Below, one piece after another: positions 1-11,892 of a stretch of 64,000 bases of DNA. The translations under genes and the position numbers were made by a program. The first letter of the stretch is position 1; the number at the start of each line of letters is the position of its first letter. The notes below the pieces were generated by a model. The model searched no databases, was not told the DNA's origin, and was given only the letters and a program-made list of their open reading frames with translations. This DNA is from Purshia tridentata (lineage: Eukaryota; Streptophyta; Magnoliopsida; Rosales; Rosaceae): assembly GCA_003254885.1 (NCBI GenBank), contig QANT01002305.1, positions 1-64,000 on the forward strand. The letters are read 5' to 3'.

Positions 1-2198
1 AACTCATAAAAAATAATCAAACAAGTAAGAGAAAATTATAGGTACATTTTAATTGTACTAATATTTGGGTTGGTATATATATATATATTTATTCGAGCTA
101 CTTCATTTCCTGAGTTTTGAGGGTAAATTTCATCTTTTCACCTCATCCCCTCTTAGAGTATAGAATGAATTCGATAGAGGCGTTATGTAACATAAAAGCC
201 GACAAACCATAGCCGATCGATTGATTGGTACAATTGAAATGTATTTACAAATTAGAGTCAATCGTTCGTTTGATATAGTTAAATCCCATAATTAATTATA
301 AGATAATATAACAATATTAATTAGGATATATAATATAATATTATAATATTAAAGTAATATACAATTAGAATAATACTAAGATAATATTAAGATTTACATA
401 TCATTAGTTTTAGGATAATATTACACATTTTTTAAATATATTAAAAACATCTAGATAATATTTTTGGACCTTAGTCAAAAATAAAAAAATATTAAAGTAT
501 TAGTCTAAGAGAAGAGAAAAAATTGGACCGGCCTATAAATCATCCTTAATAAAATCTTATTCCTTCAAACGATCTAATAATTTAGATGGTAAAAATGATA
601 TATTTTTAATTAATATTAAATAAACTGATGTAATAAGTATAACATTATTTTTATTAAATTGCTTAAAGTGACTAGATTTTATAAAAGAAACCAACAATAT
701 AATTTTAAAAGACAAAGAAGCCAAATCCATAATTTTTTTCTCATTTGGCAATTAATAACCCTCCATTAACTGTTAGGGTCAACAGAGGTCTCCATCAAGT
801 GATCTATTTTGGTTCTGTTAATAGATCATTAAAGAGGTCATAGTATCGAGATTGCTTTAATTTCAAATTTTTACTTATTAATTATATTAAATTTAAGTTG
901 CTTTAATTTGCCCACCCTTTACCTCTGCATAAGGTGGATATTTGACTTGGCCAAAGCCAAACCCCAGTGTGAGAAAGCATATTCAACCCAAAAGAAAGTT
1001 TTAAAAAAGGGGAAAAACAAAAGCCTGAAGAAAGTGTTTGGCTAGAAGAAAATGGGATTACAATGTCGTTTGCGAATTTAACAAGATCCCATCTAAATGC
1101 ATGAATGGTATAATTTGAGCCTCCATATTTTTTACTTTGTTTGGTGTATAGGATTAGATAGGATATGATAAATGACAAAATCATGTATATTTGAGGAAGA
1201 AGTTTCTAATTTTAAAGAAGAAAATAGAAATAAAATGAATTAATCATAAGAAAAAATTTATTCCTTTCAATCTCCTCAAAATAATGGAATTAAGGAGAAT
1301 AAGTTTTTCTCAAAGCTAATCCATTTTATTCCCATCTTCTTTTTTAAGTAAAAAAACACCCTCTATCTTATTTTTTAAACACATATGATTTTTTTATTTG
1401 TATTATCATATTCAATCATATACACTAAACAAGGCAAAAAATGTGAAGGTTCAAATTATACCATCCATGCATTTAAATGTGGACAACGTCAGTACATTTG
1501 CTAGTACACTAAGGCTGCATTGTAATTTGTAGCTAGAAAATAATTTAAAGTCTTAATCGAATATTGAGCCTCATGGTCAAACATAAAATCCAAATTGCAA
1601 CAGTGATGCTTTGGACTCATTAGTATGAGACAAAAATGCTCATTGTCTATGCCTATGGTTGTGTTGATGAGTGATTATTTTTGTTTTTTCCCTTCAATAA
1701 TAATATACATGAAGAGTTTAATGTCGTTATCAATTACAGCCAAATCAAACCCCACTTTCCCTAGTGGTACATCTCACAACCACTATGGAGCAAATGTGTT
1801 GTTCAAATCTAATTATTAAAGAGAAAGGGCTGTGCAGGAAACTCTAAAAACAGAGAGATATATCATATATGAAAGAGGCAGAGATTTCAGAGATGTATAT
1901 AAATCATAATTATTGTATAATGCAGAGAGCGAGAGAAAGAAAGAAGCTGCATAATGTCGGTAAAATACTAAATACACACAATACAAATTTTAAACATTAT
2001 TGCTTCACTTTTTCAAAAGTATCCCTATAAAAGTGGGTCAATGAACTTTGTATAACTTTTGTTTATATCAAATTACCAACCGACAGTCTAACAGCTAACT
2101 AATCAAGGCATCAAAAATGTAATTTTGATGGCCTTTTAACAGAAGTTCCAGACCTTTGTATCAATGAGGGAGTTAAATATCACACCAAGAAATAGGAT
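1..2198. other. AT-rich intergenic region
   Basis: No coding region is supported here. The first 900 bases are very AT-rich with scattered short ORFs lacking any recognisable protein. A foldback element lies at 1094-1477 and is listed separately. The last part, from about 1800, probably holds the 3' UTR of the minus-strand gene that ends at 2199. Confidence 0.7.
1094..1477. mobile_element. Foldback MITE-like palindrome
   Basis: The two halves of this stretch are inverted copies of each other. The left arm (1094-1168) reads as the reverse complement of the right arm (1404-1477), with shared blocks such as AAATGCATG and GGTATAATTTGA. The inner parts also pair, for example CTCCT at about 1273 with AGGAG at about 1296, so the palindrome runs almost to its centre near 1286. 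No coding capacity is present. I could not define a clear target-site duplication, so the superfamily is unassigned. Confidence 0.6.
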
Positions 2199-4449
2199 TT
2201 AGGACCCAACATTGTAAAAGACCTTTGTAATTCCTTTCTTCGTCCGTATTTGAGAAACCTGAACAAGTAGAAAAATAACTCAAATTTAAAACTCTTAAAT
2301 AACAGTAGACCAAAACAATTCTTACTTTAAACACTCATTTCATGCTCATATTTGTCAGAAATTTTGAACCAATTCATAAGATCGTTGAAGCAAACAGATT
2401 CTTACTGTAACACTTATGATCTCTGAGATATCAGAAACATGGGTACCACCACACGGGCAGCCAAGATTGTTCCCTAACTTCACAATGCGAGGAGTGCTGC
2501 CCTGGAAGAGATGCAAGTAAAAAATGCACTTGGTAGTTAATACTTAACAATTTGTAACACTAAAATTTGAAGGTCCTTAATGAACATGTATGCAAAACTG
2601 GCCTAGCGTAAGGAATAACCTTGGGAATGTAATCTGGAAGGCAATCACCACACAGCTTAGATGCTTCTTCATATGGTAATATAACAGCAAAAACCTAAGA
2701 GAAATATGGTAAAGCGTTTTAGATATAAATGCCATACCAAGCAGGCAACTTCAAACAAATATTACAACTCACTTTCCCTCCTCTCGATATTAATGCATTA
2801 GCTTCTTGCTCTAATTCCTTCTGCTTACTTTGTATATCTTCTTGTGGAACTATGCCTTTGTATTCCACATATGGCCTGGCAACAAGCACATTTATAAGAG
2901 ATAATTTCAACCAAAAGGATTTGCAAACAACATTGTGCCTCAAATAACAAAAACTGTTTAGTGTTCACCAATTTAGAAGATGAAGGCAGAAGAATAGAAC
3001 TATAACTTTGAGGCTTGGTTTTCAAAGAATTGGGTGAATGAAATGTTGCTTCAATTTGAAGCATGTGTGATCTCTTTATGCCCAGGCAATTTCTTTGGGA
3101 TGGCTTGGGTGAAGGCTCATCTACTTGGGGCTAAAAGCTTCTGGGCTGTAAAAGCTCCCAAGTGTTAATTGAGTTGATGAAAGTTTTAAGAGATCACTGT
3201 GCTCTTATGCTGAAAATTGCTTGAACAGCTCACATTTACCATATCTGAATTGAGAGAAACTGTCGATGCTGGTCTAATAAATTACATAATGAAGAAGCTC
3301 TCTTGCATAGGATTGAGGAAGCAAATAGACTGAAGATTGTTATTGACAAATCTTTCAGTTTTTTATGTTAACAGTCAACAATTAGAATTTGCCAAGTGAG
3401 TTGCTTCAATAATGTGATTTGTGTTTAGTTTTCTTTGGTTCAGCACTCAAATTTATCAGTTCATTCCCCAAAAGGAAAAAAATCATGAATGAAAATTTTA
3501 AAATATGTCATAAAAAGAAAGAAGAAATGTATACCCATACATTCTAATCTAGGCATTGGTCAAATAAAGCAAAACTATAAATCATACCCCTGAGGGAAAT
3601 GGTAGCCCTTGCCAGGCTCTAAATGACCCAATCCCATATTCTGCATACATACATCCAGCAAATGCCCAGCTGAGTGAAGCCTACACAGAACTAAAAATTA
3701 AGCAATGACTAAAATATAAACCAGAAACACAAAAAAAGAAGAAGCTTAAATTAAATGGCCTAAAACCAACATAGTAACCTCTAAATTGATCAAAAAGATC
3801 AAAATTTGAACTTAATTATCAAACTATTCGGTTTGTTTGAATATCTGCGTACCTACAGTTGAGCTTGCGCCTAGATTCATCAACATGCAAGAACACCTCC
3901 TTCCCTTTCTCGAATTTCGATTCCGATTCCTCACCAGAATTCTGAACAGAACCGTAGTGGAAAACCTGAACAAAATTGAGTCAAGTACCAATAACCAAGA
4001 GAATTTTATTATTTATTATATAAAAACAAACATTTGAAAGTCAAGAAATACACAATTTAAAATTGGATTACTTACTACACCTTCTTTGGACCGTACATCT
4101 TGGACGACAAATTTGAGGTCGGAATCGGCGATGGCGATGAAGCCTGTGTCCGAAGGTTGACCACCACCTTGTGGATAGAAAATCGTACGGTCCAAAATCA
4201 AAGCGTCTCGTCCATCATCGCCCTTTCAGATAAAAGAGCAAGCAATTCAAATTCAATTACCGATTTATGGTTTCGTTTGTTTAATGAATATCATCACTTT
4301 CTTCGAATTTCTCGGAAAAAAAACAGAACGGAATTCAATTACGTAAGTGAAAAAAAGGAACTGACTTTGAACAAGGACAGTAATGTGGCATTGGACTGCA
4401 GCCTCCACATGTCGTCGAAGTAATCGAGCTTCGTGAGGCTTAAATCCAT
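2199..4449 (-). CDS. AlaX-type alanyl-tRNA editing protein
   Basis: Stand-alone editing-domain protein of the threonyl/alanyl-tRNA synthetase second additional domain family, which hydrolyses mischarged Ser- or Gly-tRNA(Ala). Eight exons: 4366-4449, 4076-4222, 3853-3965, 3588-3680, 2773-2875, 2620-2694, 2406-2501 and 2199-2258. They sum to 771 nt (256 aa) with all phases consistent. The start MDLSLTKLDYFDDMW is at 4449. Metal-binding residues expected for the family are visible: H-S-A-G-H at residues 117-121, and C220 and H226 in GCPCGGTH. The N-terminal motif FYPQGGGQPSDTG is the family signature. The short length without a long C-terminal oxidoreductase part fits an AlaX-S/M type protein. 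It is divergent from the F-box gene; a CACGTG G-box at 4602-4607 lies about 155 bases upstream of the start. Localisation is not evident. Confidence 0.93.
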
Positions 4450-5327
4450 GGCTTCCTTCCACCAAACACCGACTTCAACAACCTGACTGAGTCACTGAGT
4501 CACCAGACCTCGACAGAACCCAAAAGCCGTTGCGTTTACGGCTCTAGTATTCGTGCATGACTTTCCACCGTTAACAATATTTAACATTGCCGTAGTTCAG
4601 GCACGTGACCTGCACACCCCTTCGTGAGACTCGTCAACCTTCACAGTTTACACATCATACGACTCTGTAGTCTGTACAGTACTAACAAACCGGACCTCAG
4701 GTTCAACCAACCGCCATTGCAATTGCTTCAATATTCCACAGCCATTTTCCATCAATGAAGACGCACGTTGATGGGTTCATCACCATTCCAACCCAATTGT
4801 TCAAATTTAGTGAACTCATGCAAGCTCATTGCATCTACTTCGGCCTCTTCTTCAAGCTTTAGCAGGAATTTTGCTATTTATGTATACCTCCCATAATTAA
4901 AAATTAAATTTAAGGCCACAATTAAAAACTCTAACCATCCTTTGACTGCAGTCCTGCAATAGCTAGTTTCTAAAACACTTAGTCCTTTTAGTACCAGGAA
5001 TAGTTTATACCGCAAGAAAATACATTTTTTTTTTCCTCTGACCCATATAGCAAGTTTCTAAAATTACAGGTGTGTATGCGGCACCGTTTTTATTACCTAA
5101 TTATTATTGGTCATATTTTCTAGTCAAAGAAAGAATCCCAATTCCCTGTTTTGGTAAGAAATCCAATTTCACCTGGGTGTTGCTTGTCTTAGTCCTACAA
5201 GGCTACAATGTGTGTGCCTATATATATACACGTAAAGCTTCTTCTTTTTAATTCATTCAGCTCCTTCTCCTCCTTGCCTTGCTTTGTTTCTACTTAATTT
5301 GGTTATTACCTTCCTATTTCTTCATCA
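4450..5327. promoter_or_regulatory. Divergent promoter region between AlaX and F-box genes
   Basis: No gene is seen. A G-box core (CACGTG, 4602-4607) lies just upstream of the minus-strand editing gene. A TATA-like run (TATATATATA) at 5219-5228, followed by CT-rich leader sequence, precedes the plus-strand F-box ATG at 5328. Confidence 0.5.
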
Positions 5328-6101
5328 ATGGGGCGTTTCTCACAAGCAGCCAACACAAGAACTATGAAAAAACGCCACTTTTCAGCCTTGAAATCTCTCC
5401 CAAATGAGCTTCTGCTTTATGTGCTTGGCAAGGTTGCTTCGGCTTCTGTTGATGATCTTTGCAAGGCCAAACTAGTCTGTAAAGATTTCAACAAAGCTGC
5501 TGAGGAAGATTACATATACCAGTCTGTGTCATTGAACAGGGTCCCACTCATTCCTTGGGGCACAAGGGACCAAAATAAGGACGACCAAATTTTATCCTTC
5601 TTCAAGCGCTGTGAAGAGAGTGGTAATCCGGAGGCATTGTACAGACAAGGATTGCGCGTGTATTTTGACAAGATGAACACGAACTCGGACTCGGGACTCG
5701 AATGCTTAAAGAAAGCGGTGTCAAAGGGGCACATGGAGGCAACATATCTCTATGGGGTTCTCTTGGTGTGTAGTGGGTTTGAGGGACAAGGCCGGAAGCT
5801 TCTTTCTTCTCTCAATTATGGGCTCAAAGCAAAGGGTTTGAAGAATGTGAAAGAATGCAGAGAGAGGGTTAAGGCCTTTGTTCGGAGCATGTGGTTTAAC
5901 GAAGTTTTGGTGAGGAAAATTGAGTCGTACAGAAGTCATGCTAAAAAATGCAGCGATTGTGGGAACACACAATACAATTACTTGATCAAACGAGGGTGGG
6001 ATTGGGAGGACAACATTGACAAAGATTACGAGGGCTGTGATTCTTGCAAGTGGCATCAACAAGTCATTTTCTTTTGTGATATTTTGCGTGGTTATTATTA
6101 A
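5328..6101 (+). CDS. F-box protein with Sel1-like repeats (At2g35280-like)
   Basis: A single-exon 257-aa protein. Residues ~18-65 form an F-box (core SLPNELLLYVLGKVAS... LCKAKLVCKDFN), which would bind SKP1/ASK in an SCF ubiquitin ligase. Residues ~98-165 look like Sel1/TPR-like helical repeats (GNPEALYRQGL, GHMEATYLYGVLL). The C-terminal ~55 residues are cysteine-rich (C-x2-C at CSDC and again CDSC). This arrangement is typical of a large plant family of small F-box proteins resembling Arabidopsis At2g35280. The substrate is unknown. The start is the first ATG after a TATA-like element and a pyrimidine-rich leader. The F-box assignment is firm; the fold of the middle region is inference. Confidence 0.9.
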   Translation: MGRFSQAANTRTMKKRHFSALKSLPNELLLYVLGKVASASVDDLCKAKLVCKDFNKAAEEDYIYQSVSLNRVPLIPWGTRDQNKDDQILSFFKRCEESGNPEALYRQGLRVYFDKMNTNSDSGLECLKKAVSKGHMEATYLYGVLLVCSGFEGQGRKLLSSLNYGLKAKGLKNVKECRERVKAFVRSMWFNEVLVRKIESYRSHAKKCSDCGNTQYNYLIKRGWDWEDNIDKDYEGCDSCKWHQQVIFFCDILRGYY

Positions 6102-6643
6102 GGTTAATTAATTCTCCATGTCGTAGGGATGTTATTAGTTATTTTGAACAAAGAAGAATTAAGATTATTGTACTTTGAGATTTCAAATTAAACTTCTAAG
6201 GCTTTCTGCTTTTACATTTTCTACGAGAGTTTCTAGAGAGAGAGAGAGAGAGATTGGGCAAAGAAAATTCCATATTCCTGATAAACAGATGGCAAATTTG
6301 AACCTGTATCCATTCAAACAGCTGTGCCCTTGTACTACACAGTAAATGATCAAACAATAACCATAAAACCCTTCGTCCAGTTACTGGGAGCATATGCGGG
6401 AAATTTATCATCCTAAAACGAAATCAAGCAATATTTTTAAACTTTAAAAGTACTTTCACTATTTTAATAGTCAAAAGACCAGCCCCATTCAAGAGGTAAC
6501 ACCAAAATGTAGCTCACTAATTGCAGCGTTCACTACTAATGAAAGAAAAATAATACTCAACATCATATAGTTCACTAATTAAAACTTGCATCCTGAAGAA
6601 CAGAAATCCATAGAGGAAACACCCGAACAAGAATGATCTCTTC
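6102..6643. other. Convergent 3' regions of F-box and eS21 genes
   Basis: No gene is seen. The stretch holds the 3' UTRs of two convergent genes and a short GA microsatellite at about 6234-6254. Confidence 0.6.
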
Positions 6644-7816
<1,173 letters not shown>

Positions 7817-8035
7817 CTTGGTGAGTGAGTCAACTACTTCGGCAAAGACTTAAACCCTAACCCACAAAAACACAGAAGCAAATCTGAATTTTGTTAGAGC
7901 TTGATTGGTTGCTGAGAGAGTTAGATTGGGACATGAATAAGAACCAAACAGATGGACGAGAGGCAAAGATAGTACCTTGGAGGCGGCGATAGCTCGTTGT
8001 TGGCCAAAGTGTGAGGGCGCAAGGAGAAAGAGGGG

Positions 8036-8041
8036 TTTATA
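8036..8041 (-). promoter_or_regulatory. TATA box of eS21 gene
   Basis: TATAAA on the minus strand, about 220 bases upstream of the eS21 ATG. It sits just before the GC-rich leader and the proposed 5' UTR intron. Confidence 0.5.
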
Positions 8042-8059
8042 AAAGAGTGAAAAGTGCAA

Positions 8060-9069
8060 ACTGCTGCTACAGCGGGAACTATAAAGTGGGCCTGGGCCTG
8101 GGCCTGCTAGATAGCTTGAGAAATGAGTTGGGCTTTTTTATTCAAGCCCATTTAGAATTAAATTGTTGAGAAATTAATAAGGGGCTTGGCGCACGTAGTT
8201 GTAGTAGCCGGCTTCCTTAGACGTGCAGGTCCTGCTGGAGATTCCAACTTATTAAAATCTTGGGCAGTGTTCTTTTACATACCCAAAAGAATATTGATTA
8301 CTCTCCATTCTCTACACTTTGTATTTGGATTTCTCCAACAACCCAATGCACTAACTAAAGTGGGTGAAAGAGGAGTTGTCCTTGAGATCACTATGTGAAA
8401 GATTTATCATCAAGGGTTTCTTTAATAGGTATTATATATAAGTACTCAAATGAGTTCTAAATATGCCCTTATACATGGCCACACAATGAGAGGTTACATC
8501 AACGATTAAATTGGGCTAAAAAATATGTCATCCGAAATTACATGCCTCATGAAGTTAGAAATGATATATAAACCACCTCAACAATTAACATAGGTTAATA
8601 GGTTATTTAGCATTACATCGATTTCGAACTTCACCCCTACTAGATGGAGGTTGTAAACTGTTGGCATCTTACTTAGTAATATAAATAAGAAAAGGAGTTG
8701 CCTTGAAATGTTATAAGAAGTTTAGTCCATAGACTCCATACACACTTCAAACTTTATGGATGTATTATATCAAGCATCGAAAAAATTCTTTAAAGATCAT
8801 CCATTCATCTCAAAAACCCTTAGTTTACTTTATGTGCTCATAAGAAGGTTATTTATCTCACAACAAAAAGTTTACCTTCTAAAAAATTGAAGTTTTTCCT
8901 TCCTTTTGAAGATAGATGAATTTTATTTCTATAAACTATGAAGGGCCAATATCAAATGCCACATTCTTTTTAATAGCCTCATTCATCATCATACTGACTG
9001 TTCACTAATTGGTGTTATTGTTTAAAATCCATCACGATTGCTATGCTCTTCTTTTATTTATTTTTTCTT
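8060..9069. other. Intergenic region upstream of eS21
   Basis: No gene is seen. There is a short GGGCCT tandem repeat near 8090-8105, and the rest is unclassified AT-rich sequence. It ends at the target duplication of the MITE at 9070. Confidence 0.6.
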
Positions 9070-9448
9070 GGCTAAATAACACTTTTAGTCTTCATACTTT
9101 CATGAAATTTTCACTTTGGTCATATTATTTTAATTTTGCCAATTTCAATCTTATGTAAGCCATACCCACCATTCAACGCAACCATTTTGGAAAAAAAAAA
9201 AAAGTTTTAACATCAAACTGAATATGTTAAATGACGAGTAAATGACCTAAATAAGCATCTAAAATGACTAAATTATTCGAAATACCAATCATGTGCAAAG
9301 AACATGCTTTTATGTCGGATTTTCCATCAACAATTTAAACGATCTTAATTACAGTATAGAAAGTACTAGACCAAAAATTGCCAAAAATCAAATTACACGA
9401 CTAAAGTAAAAATTTCATAAAAATACAGAACTAAAAATGTCATTTGGC
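9070..9448. mobile_element. Mutator-like MITE with 9-bp target duplication
   Basis: The ends are inverted repeats of about 60 bases. The left end starts GGCTAAATAACACTTTTAG; the right end, reverse-complemented, starts GCCAAATGACATTTTTAG, and both continue into TATGAAATTT/CATGAAATTT and ACTTTRGTC blocks. It is flanked on both sides by the identical 9-mer TTTTTTCTT (9061-9069 and 9449-9457). A 9-bp duplication with long inverted repeats is typical of the Mutator superfamily. There is no coding capacity. The flanking 9-mer is low-complexity, which weakens the duplication evidence somewhat. Confidence 0.7.
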
Positions 9449-9577
9449 TTTTTTCTTTATTCCCTTTTTAGTTTTTTAATGAAAGAAAGACAAAATCCCA
9501 AATTTAAATGTACAAAGCGTGATTAATGGGTGTCCATAAAGTCATTGACATTCTTACATTTCAAGCAAGGCCGGTTC

Positions 9578-9584
9578 TATAAAA
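9578..9584 (+). promoter_or_regulatory. TATA box of RALF gene
   Basis: TATAAAA about 144 bases upstream of the RALF ATG, a normal distance for a plant gene with a ~110-base leader. Confidence 0.5.
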
Positions 9585-9727
9585 GTCAAGTGGCATTCCC
9601 TCGTAAATAGCTCCCTAAACCAGTGGCATTTCCACATCAAGGGTCACTTATAATCCCAAACCAGTCCTCAAACCCCTTCCTCCCAAGTACCAACAAATAA
9701 GATTAGAGAGAGACTGAGAGACCCAAA

Positions 9728-10093
9728 ATGGGAAGCTCAAGAACACTACCGCTCTCTGGCTTCATCTTCATCTGTGCAATCTTAGCCGCCCATTCAGTGC
9801 TTGGTTCGTCTGCAGCCTTTGATTTCAGTGGGAGCCACCAGCTCAGTTGGGTTTCCACAACATCAGCATCGGGCCTCAATCTCATAGCTGAGGATGAGGA
9901 TTTGGAGCTGCAGATGGACTCGGAGATCAGTCGGCGCATCTTAGCCACAAACCGGTACATCAGCTACGGTGCGCTGAGGAGGAACTCTGTCCCCTGCTCG
10001 CGACGTGGCGCGTCCTACTACAATTGCCGACCTGGGGCTCATGCAAATCCCTACTCCCGCGGCTGCAGTCGCATCACTCGCTGCAGGCACTAA
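9728..10093 (+). CDS. Rapid alkalinization factor (RALF) prepropeptide, RALF33/23/22 type
   Basis: Secreted peptide hormone precursor of 121 aa encoded by one exon. Residues 1-26 form a hydrophobic signal peptide (SGFIFICAILAAHSVLG). The acidic propeptide ends in RRIL, the site-1-protease (S1P) cleavage motif of the family. The mature peptide begins near ATNRYISYGALRRN: the YISY box is needed for binding CrRLK1L receptors such as FERONIA. Four cysteines in RALF spacing follow (CSRRGASYYNC and CSRITRC), with the conserved NPYSRGC. It is closest by eye to the Arabidopsis RALF1/22/23/33 group; which of these is orthologous cannot be decided here. A MITE lies about 280 bases upstream. Confidence 0.97.
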   Translation: MGSSRTLPLSGFIFICAILAAHSVLGSSAAFDFSGSHQLSWVSTTSASGLNLIAEDEDLELQMDSEISRRILATNRYISYGALRRNSVPCSRRGASYYNCRPGAHANPYSRGCSRITRCRH

Positions 10094-11892
10094 TTTTAAT
10101 TTTAATTTTATCTTTTTTATTTTCTAAATTGTTATCCCACATTTATATATTTATGGGTCTGATGAAAGATTGTGTGTTTATATACTTGAAGAGATTTGAA
10201 TAAGGATAGAAATTATTGATGGGTATATTGTAATGTTACAATAGAAATTCTCTATTATAATAATTTTTTATTTTTTTTGCAGTTTGGTTGTGTTTGTAAT
10301 AGTAGTATTATCAATTTATCATCATACTTTAGGATATGATATATGAATTCTTTTCCATTGTGTAACTTTGATTTATTTTTCTACCCAGATCATAATTCAT
10401 TATGAATATTTAGGAAAGCTAAGAAAATAATAATTGTGGAAAGAGAAAAAAAGGAGAAAAAAAAAAGTGCGTATGTATAGGTTGATGTTACAGCTAGCTG
10501 GTGCTAGATTCTCCAGAACCATGTATTTTATTGGGTTGTAAAGCTTCTTTCTTTGCTGGCCATGTCTTTTTGAGGCAATGAGCCAATGACTGTGAGATTT
10601 GAGGTATCTTTATAACTGTACCCTTGCGGTTTACAACTGTCTTGCTATAGTGCAAACAAGGGTAACAACTGTTTGAATTATTTGACAAAGCAAATGAAAC
10701 CAAGTAGATGTAGGGTTCTTCTTTTTGGTGGGGGTATAGGCTAGGGGAATAAGATGCCCAATTTTGGAGTATAATTTTCATGTATTCAATATGTACTTAT
10801 TGTGTTTATCTCTTTTATCACAAGTTATAAGTCACATAAGATTAAGGTGTGTACACTTGTGATAGGGTATTTTTGTTCAATTTTTGCCGGATATCAATTA
10901 AAATGGCAGGGACATTGAAATTGAAATATCTGCTACTTTGATATGCTATGTTGGCAATCTTCTATATGTGTAGTTGAGATTAACAAATCTGAAAAATTCA
11001 TGCTAAAATTGTTATTTGGTGAGCATTATGAATATGGTGGTTGTATCATTCAATCTGCTGAAAACAACAATGTAAATAAAGCTTTTGTTAGGCAAGCCAA
11101 CGGCTAATTCCAGCGCATTCTCATTGGCTTTATATTAAATACAAGTGATGATATTTGGGGAATCTCATTGCCGTCCACCACAATTAAAAGCAAGACCCAC
11201 ATGCTGTAAAGCACACGAAAGTCGAAATCAGTGAATTTGAGCTCAACATTATGGCATCTTTCAAGCTTTCTTTGAGAGACAAACTAATCAACACCTCATA
11301 TGTCTTTGTCGCATTAGCATCCATAAGCCATAAAATCGACATTAGGAGTTAGGACCACACTACAGTGGAAGGCCACCACATCTACAAGTTTTTCATTTTT
11401 CTAGTAATTGTTTTATGCCTTCCTTAATTATGGGACATGAAAGAAACTTTATTTGTTGAACGCCTTGATGAATGATTAATAGGGCCACAACTTCCCTGAG
11501 TGTGTGCATTTCTTGAACTATAGAGCAAGTTTGGTCCAATATTCCAGATTTTGAGCAAGTATTTAGGTTGTAATCTCCACATTCAATGCCTCATGCCGGC
11601 TTGTCAATAATAAAGGCCATCACAACGGTGAGCGAAAACGTAAATGGGGAAAAATCAATCTGTAAATGAAACAGGAATTCAAAATTTGAAGAAACATAAT
11701 CATCAAGGGCATCCTACATTTCTCTCAGGAAATGAGAATCAAATTTGGCCTTGTTTACAAACCCATTGAACATAGATCTACTCCAAGATATTGTGTATAG
11801 TGTGATTTCCATTCCAAATGAAAACAGCAAAAGAAACACTCAAAATCAGGCAGTAGACACCCTATTGATTAACGCAACACAGTATGCCATAG
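10094..11892. other. Intergenic region between RALF and HSBP
   Basis: It contains the RALF 3' UTR, and from about 11.6 kb the probable 3' UTR of the minus-strand HSBP gene. The short ORFs here lack protein-like composition. I see no other gene or element. Confidence 0.6.

Noticed and set aside
903-1184. 93-codon minus-strand ORF
   Set aside because: It overlaps the left arm of the foldback palindrome and has no family resemblance; chance ORF.
10494-10781. 95-codon minus-strand ORF between RALF and HSBP
   Set aside because: No domain, composition unlike a protein, no splice or promoter context.
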